A stretch of DNA of 64,000 nucleotides, taken from Zunongwangia endophytica. Its GTDB lineage: Bacteria > Bacteroidota > Bacteroidia > Flavobacteriales > Flavobacteriaceae. The translations under genes were made by a program, and so were the position numbers. Where the stretch lies: positions 2,239,501 through 2,303,500 of the forward strand of contig NZ_JAUFPZ010000002.1 in assembly GCF_030409505.1 (NCBI RefSeq). Direction: 5' to 3'. How positions within the stretch are numbered: position 1 is the stretch's first letter; every line of letters begins with the position of its first letter. The notes under the pieces were generated by a model. The model did no database searches, was not told the DNA's origin, and saw only the letters and a list, made by a program, of their open reading frames with translations. Positions 45,173 through 54,710 of this stretch are shown one piece after another.

Positions 45173-46148
45173 ACTTTTTTCTTTCGATTACATAATTAAC
45201 CATTAGTTCTAAAGAATCTTTATATTGAGATTGTGGATAATTTTCGATGATTTTTAAAGCCTCTTCCTGGAAGGCCTCCATCCTTTTGGTCGCATAATCC
45301 AAGCCGCCTTTTTGCTTTACAAAAGCAATTACTTCTTTTACACGCTTTTTATCTTTATTATGGTTTTTAATCGAATTTATAACCCAAGACTTTTCTTTTT
45401 TATCTGAATTATTCAAGGCGTAAATTAAGGGCAAGGTCATTTTCTGCTCCTTAATATCAATTCCGGTAGGCTTTCCAATTTTATCATCTCCATAATCAAA
45501 AAGATCATCTTTAATCTGAAACGCCATTCCAATAAGCTCTCCAAATCGGCGCATTTCTTCCACATCTTCCGATTCCGGTTTAACTGACGCAGCACCTAAG
45601 CTACAACAGGCAGCGATTAAAGTAGCCGTTTTCTGCCGAATAATTTCATAATAAATTTCTTCTGTAATATCCAGACGACGAGCTTTTTCTATTTGAAGTA
45701 ATTCGCCTTCACTCATTTCTCGAACAGCTACCGAGATAATCTTCAGCAAATCAAAATCATTATTATCTATAGAAAGTAGCAAACCTTTAGATAAAAGGTA
45801 ATCACCAACCAGCACCGCAATTTTGTTTTTCCAAAGCGCATTTATACTGAAAAAACCTCGACGACGATTACTATCGTCCACAACATCATCGTGTACTAGT
45901 GTTGCGGTATGAATTAATTCTATTACTGAAGCGCCTCTATACGTCCTTTCATTCACTTTCCCATCGGAAACCATCTTGGCTACCAAAAACACAAACATGG
46001 GACGCATTTGCTTCCCTTTGCGGTTTACGATGTAATGTGTAATCCTGTTGAGTAACGCTACTTGTGAAGACATCGATTGGAAGAACTTTTTTTCGAAAAG
46101 TTCCATTTCCTTTTCAACAGGAAGTTTTATTTGAGAGATTACCTTCAT
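45171..46148 (-). CDS. Polyprenyl diphosphate synthase
   Basis: 325 residues. The first aspartate-rich motif HDDVVDD has Asp87, Asp88 and Asp91, and the second, IKDDLFDYG, has Asp214, Asp215 and Asp218. KGKQMRP carries the allylic-substrate-binding basic residues. It condenses isopentenyl diphosphate into a long-chain trans-polyprenyl diphosphate, in this group most likely the menaquinone side chain. It follows rlmN after a 43-base gap, a common arrangement in Flavobacteriia. Confidence 0.93.
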   Translation of the reverse strand: MKVISQIKLPVEKEMELFEKKFFQSMSSQVALLNRITHYIVNRKGKQMRPMFVFLVAKMVSDGKVNERTYRGASVIELIHTATLVHDDVVDDSNRRRGFFSINALWKNKIAVLVGDYLLSKGLLLSIDNNDFDLLKIISVAVREMSEGELLQIEKARRLDITEEIYYEIIRQKTATLIAACCSLGAASVKPESEDVEEMRRFGELIGMAFQIKDDLFDYGDDKIGKPTGIDIKEQKMTLPLIYALNNSDKKEKSWVINSIKNHNKDKKRVKEVIAFVKQKGGLDYATKRMEAFQEEALKIIENYPQSQYKDSLELMVNYVIERKK

Positions 46149-46191
46149 AAAGTGCCCAAAGATAGGTTATTTCAGGAAAAACGAGGATTAA

Positions 46192-47238
46192 TTAAGAAGC
46201 CGATTTATTCGCCAATTGGCCACAAGCAGCATCTATATCTTTACCACGAGAGCGACGAACGGTCACAGTAATTCCATTTTGTTCTAATAAATTTTGATAC
46301 ATATCTGTCGCCTGTGAAGAAGCTTGCTGAAAATCACCATCATCGATTGGGTTATATTCGATCAAATTAACTTTACAAGGAACGTATTTACAAAATCTAA
46401 CTAAAGCCATAGCATCTTTACGAGTATCGTTTACATCTTTCCAAACAATATATTCGTAGGTGATTCTACTCTTGGTTTTAGAGTACCAGTATTCTAGCGA
46501 TTCTCTAAGATCTTCTAATGGAAATGTTTCATTAAAAGGCATAATCTTAGTTCGAACTTCGTCTGTAGCGGCATGTAAAGACACTGCGAGTTTTATTCTG
46601 GCTTCATCGTCTGCCAGTTTCTTGATCATTTTAGGCACTCCCGAGGTCGAAATCGTAATTCGCTTTGCAGACATCCCTAATCCTTCATTTGAAGTAATTT
46701 TATCTACAGCCTTCATCACATTATTATAATTCATAAGCGGTTCTCCCATTCCCATAAATACAATATTACTTAAAGGCCGATCAAAATATAATCTACTTTC
46801 ATTATCAATAGCGACAACCTGATCGTAAATTTCATCTGGATTGAGATTTCGCATACGCTTTAAACGCGCTGTCGCGCAAAATTGGCAATCGAGACTACAT
46901 CCAACCTGAGAAGACACACAAGCCGTTGTACGCTTCGCTGTGGGAATAAGAACAGATTCTACCGTAAGATTATCATGAAGCTTTACAGCGTTCTTAATAG
47001 TCCCATCATTACTTCGCTGCATTTGATCGACACGAATATGATTGATCACAAAGTTATCATGAAGCATCGCTCGCGTTTGTTTAGAAATGTTCGTCATTTC
47101 TTCAAAACTGTGCGCTCCCTTACTCCAAAGCCATTCGTAAACCTGCGAACCTCTAAAGGATTTATCGCCATTCTCTACAAAAAATTCTTGTAGTTGTATT
47201 TTAGTTAATGCGCGTATATCTTTTTTCTTCTTTTCCAC
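46192..47238 (-). CDS. rlmN: Dual-specificity rRNA/tRNA (adenine-C2) methyltransferase RlmN
   Basis: 348 residues. The radical SAM motif has Cys114, Cys118 and Cys121 (CSLDCQFC). The two catalytic cysteines of the family are Cys107 (TTACVSS) and Cys339 (DAACGQL), spaced as in E. coli RlmN. It methylates C2 of A2503 in 23S rRNA and A37 of some tRNAs. SAM-binding GEPLMNY and the ISTSGV strand are present. It is transcribed after queA, with a terminator between. Confidence 0.96.
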   Translation of the reverse strand: MEKKKKDIRALTKIQLQEFFVENGDKSFRGSQVYEWLWSKGAHSFEEMTNISKQTRAMLHDNFVINHIRVDQMQRSNDGTIKNAVKLHDNLTVESVLIPTAKRTTACVSSQVGCSLDCQFCATARLKRMRNLNPDEIYDQVVAIDNESRLYFDRPLSNIVFMGMGEPLMNYNNVMKAVDKITSNEGLGMSAKRITISTSGVPKMIKKLADDEARIKLAVSLHAATDEVRTKIMPFNETFPLEDLRESLEYWYSKTKSRITYEYIVWKDVNDTRKDAMALVRFCKYVPCKVNLIEYNPIDDGDFQQASSQATDMYQNLLEQNGITVTVRRSRGKDIDAACGQLANKSAS

Positions 47239-47288
47239 AGTACAAAATTACAAAGATTCTAAGGATAATTTATTACCTCATTAAATGC

Positions 47289-47321
47289 AAAAAGCCACAA
47301 TTGAAATAATTGTGGCTTTTT
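47289..47321 (-). terminator. Intrinsic terminator after queA
   Basis: Perfect 14-base-pair stem (AAAAAGCCACAATT and complement) with a 5-base loop and T run on the minus strand. Confidence 0.9.
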
Positions 47322-47339
47322 AATCGATATTCTATTTAC

Positions 47340-48395
47340 TTATATAATTAACATGGCGTCACCATAAGTATAAAATCTATATTTTTCTTTCACTGCTTCT
47401 TCGTAAGCTCTCATCATAAAATCATGACCAGCAAAAGCAGAAATCATCATCATTAATGTCGATTTTGGAGTATGGAAGTTTGTTACCATACAATTAGCGA
47501 TACTAAAATCGTAAGGAGGGAAAATAAATTTATTTGTCCATCCACCAAATTCGTTTAATGTTTGATTAGAAGAAACTGAACTTTCTAAAACACGCATCAC
47601 AGTAGTACCAACGGCACAAATCTTACGTTTCTCTGTTTTAGCTTTATTAATCGTTGTTACAGCATCACCTTTAACGAAGGCTTCCTCACTATCCATTTTA
47701 TGCTTGCTAAGATCTTCTACTTCAACAGGACTAAAAGTTCCTAATCCTACGTGAAGGGTTACTTCAGCAAAATTAACACCTTTAATCTCCAAACGCTTTA
47801 GCAAGTGCTTAGAAAAGTGAAGTCCCGCAGTTGGCGCTGCTACAGCTCCTTCTTCTTTTGCATAAATAGTTTGATAACGCTCCTGATCTTCAGGTTGCAC
47901 ATCTCTTTTTATATATTTAGGAAGCGGTGTTTCTCCAAGCTCTTTTAGTTTTCTTCTAAAATCCTCGTAAGATCCATCGTAAAGAAAACGTAATGTTCTT
48001 CCTCTAGAAGTGGTGTTATCTATAACCTCGGCAACTAAACTTTCATCTTCTCCAAAATAAAGTTTGTTCCCGATTCTAATTTTTCGAGCAGGATCTACTA
48101 AAACATCCCATAATTTAGTTTCAGGATTTAATTCTCTTAATAAGAAAACTTCAATTCTGGCACCAGTTTTTTCTTTGTTCCCGTACAAACGAGCAGGAAA
48201 AACCTTTGTATTATTTAGAACCATCACATCTTCTGGCTCAAAATAACTGATAAGATCTTTAAATTGTTTGTGCTCTATAGTTTGCTCTTTTCGGTTAAGA
48301 ACCATTAGGCGCGCTTCATCTCTATTTTCTGCTGGATACTCGGCAAGTAATTCCGGCGGAAGTTCGAAATTGAAGTTTGAAAGTTTCATTCCCAT
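47340..48395 (-). CDS. queA: S-adenosylmethionine:tRNA ribosyltransferase-isomerase QueA
   Basis: 351 residues, the full family length. Typical segments are [19 protein letters not shown] near the start, [36 protein letters not shown] and [20 protein letters not shown]. The enzyme transfers the ribose of SAM to 7-aminomethyl-deazaguanine in tRNA to make epoxyqueuosine. A second ATG lies two codons inside. It is 86 bases downstream of aroA on the same strand. Confidence 0.96.
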   Translation of the reverse strand: MGMKLSNFNFELPPELLAEYPAENRDEARLMVLNRKEQTIEHKQFKDLISYFEPEDVMVLNNTKVFPARLYGNKEKTGARIEVFLLRELNPETKLWDVLVDPARKIRIGNKLYFGEDESLVAEVIDNTTSRGRTLRFLYDGSYEDFRRKLKELGETPLPKYIKRDVQPEDQERYQTIYAKEEGAVAAPTAGLHFSKHLLKRLEIKGVNFAEVTLHVGLGTFSPVEVEDLSKHKMDSEEAFVKGDAVTTINKAKTEKRKICAVGTTVMRVLESSVSSNQTLNEFGGWTNKFIFPPYDFSIANCMVTNFHTPKSTLMMMISAFAGHDFMMRAYEEAVKEKYRFYTYGDAMLII

Positions 48396-48481
48396 ATTTG
48401 AAATTTTAAAGGCTGCAAATATACAACCTCAAAACAGGGGTTGTCAAGTAATTGCGGTATTATTTAAGAATTTAATTTAAA

Positions 48482-49705
48482 TTAGGCGTTTTGAACCGTA
48501 AAATTTAAGCTTTCCAAATCTTTATAAAAATCAGGATAACTCTTTGATACCACCATTGCATCCTCTATAATCACCGGTGTTTTTAAAGCAATTGGCGCAA
48601 ATGCCATAGCCATACGATGATCGTTATATGTAGCAATTTCAATATTTTCTTTTAAACTGGTTGCAGGCAGCAATTCTAAATGATCGTTAGAAATTACAAC
48701 TTCACCTCCCAATTTCTCTATTTCGTTTTTAAGTGCAACTAAACGATCCGTTTCTTTGATCTTAAGCGTGTGCAATCCTGTAAGTTTACATCCCACACCC
48801 AAGCCTAGACAAGTAACCGCTATAGTTTGTGCAATATCTGGTGAATTTCGTAGATCTTCTGAAATACTTGCAGGTTTAGAACATTTTGATTTTTTAAGCA
48901 TTATGCTATTTTCTCCAAAACTGGTAGTTACACCAAACTGCTTGTAAATTTTAGCCAGACAAGAATCTCCCTGTAAACTTTCTTTTCTATAATTCGATAA
49001 ACTAATCTCCGCTTCTTCACATAAGGCAGCTATACTATAAAAATACGATGCGGAACTCCAATCTGATTCTACCGGAATAGTTTTAGGACTTAATGCTGAA
49101 CAGGCTTCAATAGTAATAGTATTATCCTCAAAACTTCCCTGAATACCTGAACGCTGAAGCATCTCTAGGGTCATAAGAATATACGGTGTACTGGTAACCT
49201 GTCCTTCTAGACTTATCGTTAATCCATGCGGAAGTGAAGCTCCTATTAGCATCAAAGCTGAAATATACTGACTACTAATATTTGCCTGTAAACTAACCGA
49301 ATTTGCCTGAAGTTTTTTACCCTGAATTCGAATTGGTGGATATCCTTCGTTTTTCTCGTAGGTAATTTCAGCTCCCATAGATCGAAGCGCTTCTACCAAT
49401 AATTTAATTGGCCGCTCTTGCATACGCTTACTACCGGTTAAAACCGTCTCTCTACCTTCTTTTACCGCAAAATAAGCGGTAAGAAAACGCATAGCGGTGC
49501 CGGCATGATGTATATCTACCTCAACTTCGTTAGAAGTCAAGGCTTTTTTCATAACCTGAGAATCGTCACTATTAGAAAGATTTGTAATCTCAAGATTTTT
49601 AAAAAGCGATTCTATAATTAAAAGGCGATTAGATTCACTTTTGGAACCTGTAATTTGCAAGGCTCCTTTTATATTCTGGCTTGAATGATTTACTTTAAAC
49701 TTCAT
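48482..49705 (-). CDS. aroA: 3-phosphoshikimate 1-carboxyvinyltransferase (EPSP synthase)
   Basis: 407 residues. Visible marks: SKSESNRLLI (shikimate-3-phosphate and PEP contacts), HHAGTAMRFLTA, MQERPIKLLVEAL, SSQYISALML, the catalytic Asp region NSPDIAQT, KIKETDRLVAL and YNDHRMAMAFAP. It makes EPSP from shikimate-3-phosphate and PEP, the step before chorismate that feeds the Phe/Tyr operon further along this window. The protein is slightly short for the family and AroA-II-like, as often in Bacteroidota. Confidence 0.95.
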   Translation of the reverse strand: MKFKVNHSSQNIKGALQITGSKSESNRLLIIESLFKNLEITNLSNSDDSQVMKKALTSNEVEVDIHHAGTAMRFLTAYFAVKEGRETVLTGSKRMQERPIKLLVEALRSMGAEITYEKNEGYPPIRIQGKKLQANSVSLQANISSQYISALMLIGASLPHGLTISLEGQVTSTPYILMTLEMLQRSGIQGSFEDNTITIEACSALSPKTIPVESDWSSASYFYSIAALCEEAEISLSNYRKESLQGDSCLAKIYKQFGVTTSFGENSIMLKKSKCSKPASISEDLRNSPDIAQTIAVTCLGLGVGCKLTGLHTLKIKETDRLVALKNEIEKLGGEVVISNDHLELLPATSLKENIEIATYNDHRMAMAFAPIALKTPVIIEDAMVVSKSYPDFYKDLESLNFTVQNA

Positions 49706-49720
49706 GGAAAATAAAGTTGA

Positions 49721-49984
49721 TTATTTTTTTAGTTGGTCTTTTTCTTTTCTTCGGAATTGGCCATATGATACAATCATACCATAAACGACCATTCCTACAA
49801 TCTGACCTATAACAAAAGTAATCATTTTACCGTCTGCCATCTTCTCTTGATAGTAATCTTTAAAAGCAAATCCTCCATAATCGATAACCATCATCACAAC
49901 GTTGTAGATTAAAACGAATAAAAAGCCCAAAATAGCTACAGACTTCCAATATTTTTTACTGGACATAATTTCCTTAAACTTCAT
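49721..49984 (-). CDS. Small two-helix membrane protein
   Basis: 87 residues with two transmembrane helices (about 17-34 and 57-75) and charged ends (MKFKEIMSSKKYWK, RRKEKDQLKK). I do not recognise a named family. It sits between mazG (1-base gap) and aroA (15-base gap) in a tightly packed operon, so it is certainly a real gene. Confidence 0.8.
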   Translation of the reverse strand: MKFKEIMSSKKYWKSVAILGFLFVLIYNVVMMVIDYGGFAFKDYYQEKMADGKMITFVIGQIVGMVVYGMIVSYGQFRRKEKDQLKK

Positions 49985-49985
49985 T

Positions 49986-50312
49986 TTATTTCAGTTTTTC
50001 GTTATTATGATGTCTGTCGTGATCTCGTTTGGTTTTAATATCCAACTTTTTATCAAAAGCTTCCTGAAGGTTTACCCCAGTTTGATTCGCAAGGCATAAT
50101 ACTACAAACATTACATCTGCAAGTTCTTCGCCCAGGTCTTTATCCTTGTCGCTTTCTTTTTCGCTTTGCTCACCATAGCGCCGAGCAATAATACGCGCTA
50201 CTTCGCCAACCTCTTCGGTTAGCTGCGCCATATTGGTTAATTCGTTAAAATATCTTACTCCGTGTTCTTTGATCCAATTATCAACGGCCTTCTGTGAGTT
50301 CTGTAGATTCAT
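49986..50312 (-). CDS. MazG-like nucleotide pyrophosphohydrolase
   Basis: About 108 residues from the ATG at 50312; an upstream TTG at 50324 is less likely. The all-alpha NTP-PPase motif is clear: QLTEEVGEVARIIARRYGEQ with acidic metal ligands, then LGEELADVMFVVLCLA. Such enzymes hydrolyse (d)NTPs to NMPs, often clearing non-canonical nucleotides. The start lies inside the end of the DUF3857 gene upstream (32-base overlap), so they are translationally coupled. Confidence 0.9.
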   Translation of the reverse strand: MNLQNSQKAVDNWIKEHGVRYFNELTNMAQLTEEVGEVARIIARRYGEQSEKESDKDKDLGEELADVMFVVLCLANQTGVNLQEAFDKKLDIKTKRDHDRHHNNEKLK

Positions 50313-52284
50313 CGCTTTCTTCAATTTTAGACAAAACTATAGCTTCTGAATGTTTACTCACAATTTCATCGAAGAAGTTTTTTAAATGGACATAATCTTC
50401 AGCCGGATAAATTGATCTATTTAGATCGATGGAAGACTCTAACCTAAGGAAATTTGCACTTGAATTTATTATAAATTTAAAAACAGCACCGTTTTCATTG
50501 ATATTCACAATAGTATTTTCTGGCAGAGATTCCAACTCATATCCTTCGGGAACCATAAAATTAACTACTGTAGAATACGTTACAGGAAAATCCATGTACA
50601 CCGGATATGTTCTTTCATCTGCCTTAAAAGGATTTTCTTTTTCAGCTAAAAATAAAAGAGGATTCAAATAAATATTATCACCAATAACTTCTATACCATG
50701 ATTTAATTCAAATTGGTAACTTTCTTTTATATCTGCTCCTATTTTTTTGACATTTTCCTTTTTTAGGTTAGTAATGGTAATATCGCCTTTATCTTCCTGT
50801 AAAAGCTGTTTATAACTTTCAGCATCTACTCCTACAAAATCATCTCGAAATCGTTTTGCTACCAATTGATTATACATCCCTGTATACTTTCCTTTTAGTT
50901 TAAAATCTTCAGTGATCTGAACATTTATAAAATTTCTTTCTATAGAACGATAGTTAGGAAGTAACGAAACCCAATCAGATCGACCATCATCTTTAATAAT
51001 TCTCCCTTGCCAGTTTCTAGCTCTTTCTGGCAACTCTCCAGGAGCAGCATTACGATCTGTAGCATCTAGCAAAATTAGTTGATCATCTATCGCTACGCTT
51101 ACAATTACATAATTGAAGCCAGATCTTGTTGGAAATACAGGCACCCCATTACTTTTTGTACTTACCAAAACCGGATCTGCATTTAAACCGGCATAGTTAA
51201 GCATTGCAGTTAATAATAGATTTATATCACCCGTATTTCCGCTTCCTTCTTTATACGCTTTGCGAATTCCATTTTCTGCGATAAAACCTATATAATCATT
51301 CCAAACAACTTTGCTTTTAACGAAATTATAGATTGCCGCAATCTTAGCTTGTGGTTGGTTTACACCCTGCAACAAGGCTTCAAGATCATCTTTAAAGAAG
51401 CTACTTTTTCTTAGCTCGTTGGCAAAACCTCCTTCATCATAAATAGACTTCGCTACATCGTCCCAATTATGGCTAAAATATTCCATAGGAGTATCTGGGA
51501 ATTTAGTATACTGCAATTCCCATTTAATTCTCGCTGCGTAATTATCTAAATAGTCGATATAAACTTCTTCTTTTAATGCAGGAATCTCTTCTTCAGAAAT
51601 CTCGTATACGGTTTGCATAAATTTTGTATGCTGTGCATTCATATTAAATTGTTCCTGATCTTGCTCTATTGGAAAAAATAGAGAGGAGAGTTGATTGTAA
51701 TGAGCCACAAAACCAAAAAATTCAGGAATCTCAATTTTCACGTCTAGTTTTTTAATTGGAATTCTAGCCTGTAATTCTGTTTCGTCTAAAGAAGTTAAAA
51801 ATGGAGATCTTTTTTCATATTCAAATTCCACAACGCTACCTGCTTTTAAAGAAGGCATCGTGAATTTTACCGTTGCTCGATATTTTGAAGTTTCTTCATA
51901 AAAAATCTCATTTTTCCTTAATTTCTCTTCGACAAGTTTTCCGTTTTCCAAATTATAAGTATATCCCTTTATAGCATAAATTTTTTCTTCATCATTCCCA
52001 CTAATATGCCTTGTCAAATTCACAGTACCCCAATCAAAACCATCTTCATTGTAAAGTTTAATACGATAACGATATTTAGTAACTAATGAAAAACCTGTAT
52101 TACTATTATAATCGTAATACGTAAATTGCTTCTTATAAAGATAAGCTGCATCTGCTTCTTTATTTGAAGGGTCTTCAGTTTCTGCAACTTCTTCTTCAGA
52201 AACTTTACCGAATTTGTAATTCTGAGCCTGCATTGCGCTTCCGATGATTAGAATCGCAACTAAAAGATAAAATTTAGAACGCAT
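50281..52284 (-). CDS. DUF3857 protein with degenerate transglutaminase-like domain
   Basis: 667 residues, signal peptide ending near AMQAQ. An N-terminal DUF3857 beta domain is followed by a transglutaminase-like fold and a C-terminal DUF2569/3858-like part. At the position where active relatives have GDCKG this protein has GNTGDINLLL, and the usual His is Tyr (FNYVIVS); only the LDATD acid is kept. The domain is therefore probably not an active protease or transglutaminase. It follows the paralogous gene after 11 bases; the two may act as a pair in the periplasm. Confidence 0.85.
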   Translation of the reverse strand: MRSKFYLLVAILIIGSAMQAQNYKFGKVSEEEVAETEDPSNKEADAAYLYKKQFTYYDYNSNTGFSLVTKYRYRIKLYNEDGFDWGTVNLTRHISGNDEEKIYAIKGYTYNLENGKLVEEKLRKNEIFYEETSKYRATVKFTMPSLKAGSVVEFEYEKRSPFLTSLDETELQARIPIKKLDVKIEIPEFFGFVAHYNQLSSLFFPIEQDQEQFNMNAQHTKFMQTVYEISEEEIPALKEEVYIDYLDNYAARIKWELQYTKFPDTPMEYFSHNWDDVAKSIYDEGGFANELRKSSFFKDDLEALLQGVNQPQAKIAAIYNFVKSKVVWNDYIGFIAENGIRKAYKEGSGNTGDINLLLTAMLNYAGLNADPVLVSTKSNGVPVFPTRSGFNYVIVSVAIDDQLILLDATDRNAAPGELPERARNWQGRIIKDDGRSDWVSLLPNYRSIERNFINVQITEDFKLKGKYTGMYNQLVAKRFRDDFVGVDAESYKQLLQEDKGDITITNLKKENVKKIGADIKESYQFELNHGIEVIGDNIYLNPLLFLAEKENPFKADERTYPVYMDFPVTYSTVVNFMVPEGYELESLPENTIVNINENGAVFKFIINSSANFLRLESSIDLNRSIYPAEDYVHLKNFFDEIVSKHSEAIVLSKIEESDESTELTEGR

Positions 52285-52295
52285 AATTGTAGGTT

Positions 52296-54206
52296 TTAGC
52301 CGTTTTTAACCAAAACAGCTTTTTGATTACTTAGGATGTTGATTTTATTTAAAAACGCTCTAAAATCGCTAAATTGATTTGGAGACCATTTTCCTTCGTT
52401 GATGCTTATCGATCGCTTTACCTGAAGCAGCCTGGGATCTTTATCAGACACCTTAACAGAAAAACTAAACTTACCAAAATCTGTTTCTATTTTTACTGAA
52501 TCTGGCAATGCTTCTACCGCATAAGCTTCTGGTATTTTAAAATCAAACTGATCTTTGTTGGTAAAGCCCCGAACTATCTCTATAGGATACTTACGATTTT
52601 CAGTTTTAGTTACCGCATTAATTTCTGGCTGAATAAAATTTAAAGGAAGTAAAATTCTATTTCCAGCCGTGGTGTGAAATTTCTTACCACTAAAATCTAA
52701 TTGTTCTGAGAAGCTAGTCTGATCTTTGTTATTTTCAAATTTCAATTGATCAATATGAATTCCCTGTAAATTCCCTAATTTCTCTTTATAGTAAATATTC
52801 TTATCCTTTTCTTTCTGATTCTCAATATGATAATTATTACCGTATGGAATCCCCTTGCTCTCTCTCGTCACCGTTGCTGTAAACGCATCTTCAGAAAGAT
52901 CTATTTCACAAAACGTTTGTTCGAGATTTCTTTCACCTGTATATTTTGGAGTTTTCACAATTTCACCACCTTCTTCTTTGATTAAAAGAACATGACGGTT
53001 ATCGGTAAAATCGCCCAAATAATTAAAAGGAATAGACTGGCTGGTACATTCTAACCAGACATCTTCTTCAGCAATTCCAGGAACATTTAAAATAACATGA
53101 TTTCCCTGCATCGATGCAAATGCCGGATCGATATCTTTTTGCTCGTCTCCCGCATATACTACGGCATAATTTGCCTTTATTCCCTGCGATGCTAACAAGG
53201 CTTTGGTATAATTAGTTAAGCCCTTACAATCGCCATAACCAACGCGATCTACTTCCTGAGCTAATATTGGTTCCCAACCACCTATACCTAGTTGTACACT
53301 TATATATCGTGTTTTACTTTGCATGTATTCGTAGATAAGCTTCGCTTTTTCATAATCGTTAGCGGCATCTTTTACTAATTCTGAAACTTCAGCTATAGTC
53401 GTGGCGTAAAGTTCATCTCTACCCTTTAAAAGATTTTCGTACTGCCATTTCCCAAACGCTTTCCAGTCGCTTGCGTTTCCTTCTACGCCCATCAAGCTAA
53501 AGTCATTTAAAGCCACCTTAACTTTTGGTGCCATATCAGAAACTTCAGGACTATAAGGCTCGTAGTTATAAGCTGGTATATCTTTGAAGGTATAGGTGAG
53601 CTCAAAATCATTTATATTTTTCTCAACCTGAATACTATCCAAGTTTGTTTCGATGTAACGTATAGGTATACGATTTGGATTTTTTAATTCGTATTTACTG
53701 GAAGCGACACTCAAAAAGTAGCTGCTTACTGGCTGAAAAGCTCGTATAAAAACGGTAGTCGACATATTAACTTCACTCTCATAAACAACAGTATATGGAT
53801 AATCCATTGCTGAATAATCCAAATAGCTAACACGATTATCGGAGTATAAATTTGAAGAGCCTACAGCGCTTTGATCCTTAAAATCTCGCTGCTTAAATTT
53901 CTTAATTTCCTGCCCCATCTTATTGAAAATCAATGCAGACTGCGACTTTATCTTTGCATCACCATCATCATAAAAATCATAAGCTCTTACAAAACCTTCG
54001 CCGTATTTGTTTAGGACAGTGACCACTCGCTTTGTCGTAATGGTCATATCGTCGACATCTTCGATCTCGATAAGCACATGCTCATCTCTTAGAATTGCAT
54101 TGGCTTGCTCTGTAAGTTCATTTTTAAGTACGATGCTTTGATAAGAATTTTGTGCAAAACACAGCATTCCAGTGAGAAGCATTAAGCTGGAGAATAAAAA
54201 TTTCAT
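52296..54206 (-). CDS. DUF3857 protein with intact transglutaminase-like domain
   Basis: 636 residues with a signal peptide ending near CFAQ. The DUF3857 domain fills about residues 55-200. The transglutaminase-like domain has the catalytic Cys in YGDCKGLTN, His in QGNHVILNV and the acid in FTDNRH. Family members are secreted and of unknown physiological role, possibly peptide-bond hydrolysis or crosslinking at the cell surface. It heads the run DUF3857-DUF3857-mazG-membrane protein-aroA. Confidence 0.88.
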   Translation of the reverse strand: MKFLFSSLMLLTGMLCFAQNSYQSIVLKNELTEQANAILRDEHVLIEIEDVDDMTITTKRVVTVLNKYGEGFVRAYDFYDDGDAKIKSQSALIFNKMGQEIKKFKQRDFKDQSAVGSSNLYSDNRVSYLDYSAMDYPYTVVYESEVNMSTTVFIRAFQPVSSYFLSVASSKYELKNPNRIPIRYIETNLDSIQVEKNINDFELTYTFKDIPAYNYEPYSPEVSDMAPKVKVALNDFSLMGVEGNASDWKAFGKWQYENLLKGRDELYATTIAEVSELVKDAANDYEKAKLIYEYMQSKTRYISVQLGIGGWEPILAQEVDRVGYGDCKGLTNYTKALLASQGIKANYAVVYAGDEQKDIDPAFASMQGNHVILNVPGIAEEDVWLECTSQSIPFNYLGDFTDNRHVLLIKEEGGEIVKTPKYTGERNLEQTFCEIDLSEDAFTATVTRESKGIPYGNNYHIENQKEKDKNIYYKEKLGNLQGIHIDQLKFENNKDQTSFSEQLDFSGKKFHTTAGNRILLPLNFIQPEINAVTKTENRKYPIEIVRGFTNKDQFDFKIPEAYAVEALPDSVKIETDFGKFSFSVKVSDKDPRLLQVKRSISINEGKWSPNQFSDFRAFLNKINILSNQKAVLVKNG

Positions 54207-54257
54207 TGCTAAAACTGATGAATTTCGTTTTGCAATATATCAAAATTTTAAGATATT

Positions 54258-54710
54258 TTAACTTTTATTTTTAGAATCTATTAAGATAGTTACCGGACCA
54301 TCGTTTAAAAGCTCTACCTGCATATCGGCACCAAATTTACCTGTACCAACCTTTTTCCCCAGATGCTTTTCGAAAGTTTGGATAAATTCTTCGTAAAGCG
54401 GAATCGCAATATCCGGCTTTGCTGCTTTAATATAACTGGGACGATTTCCTTTCTTGGTACTGGCATGAAGTGTAAACTGACTTACAATTATTGCATCCCC
54501 ACCAGCATCCAATAGCGAATTATTCATAACGCATTCAGCATCATTAAAAATTCGCATATTTACAATTTTGCGACAAAGCCATTCGATATCTTCAGAAGCA
54601 TCTTCTGGCTCTATCCCAACTAACAATAAGAGCCCTAAATCAATTTCAGCATTTAATTGATTTTCGATAGTTACCGAAGCTTTTGTTACTCGTTGTAAAA
54701 CTACTCTCAT
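54258..54710 (-). CDS. dtd: D-aminoacyl-tRNA deacylase
   Basis: 150 residues, full length. Diagnostic motifs SQFTLHA (77-83), GNRPSY (88-93) and NDGPVT (136-141) are present, where the last provides the cross-subunit Gly-Pro element. It removes D-amino acids mischarged on tRNA and works as a dimer. The ATG overlaps the rsgA stop by 4 bases. Confidence 0.96.
   Translation of the reverse strand: MRVVLQRVTKASVTIENQLNAEIDLGLLLLVGIEPEDASEDIEWLCRKIVNMRIFNDAECVMNNSLLDAGGDAIIVSQFTLHASTKKGNRPSYIKAAKPDIAIPLYEEFIQTFEKHLGKKVGTGKFGADMQVELLNDGPVTILIDSKNKS

Noticed and set aside
46882..47193. 103-codon + strand frame opposite rlmN
   Set aside because: Antisense to intact RlmN motifs; no protein-like pattern of its own.
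48396..48481. preQ1-type riboswitch in front of queA
   Set aside because: The short gap to aroA contains no preQ1-like stem-pseudoknot and no G/C-rich segment that would fit.
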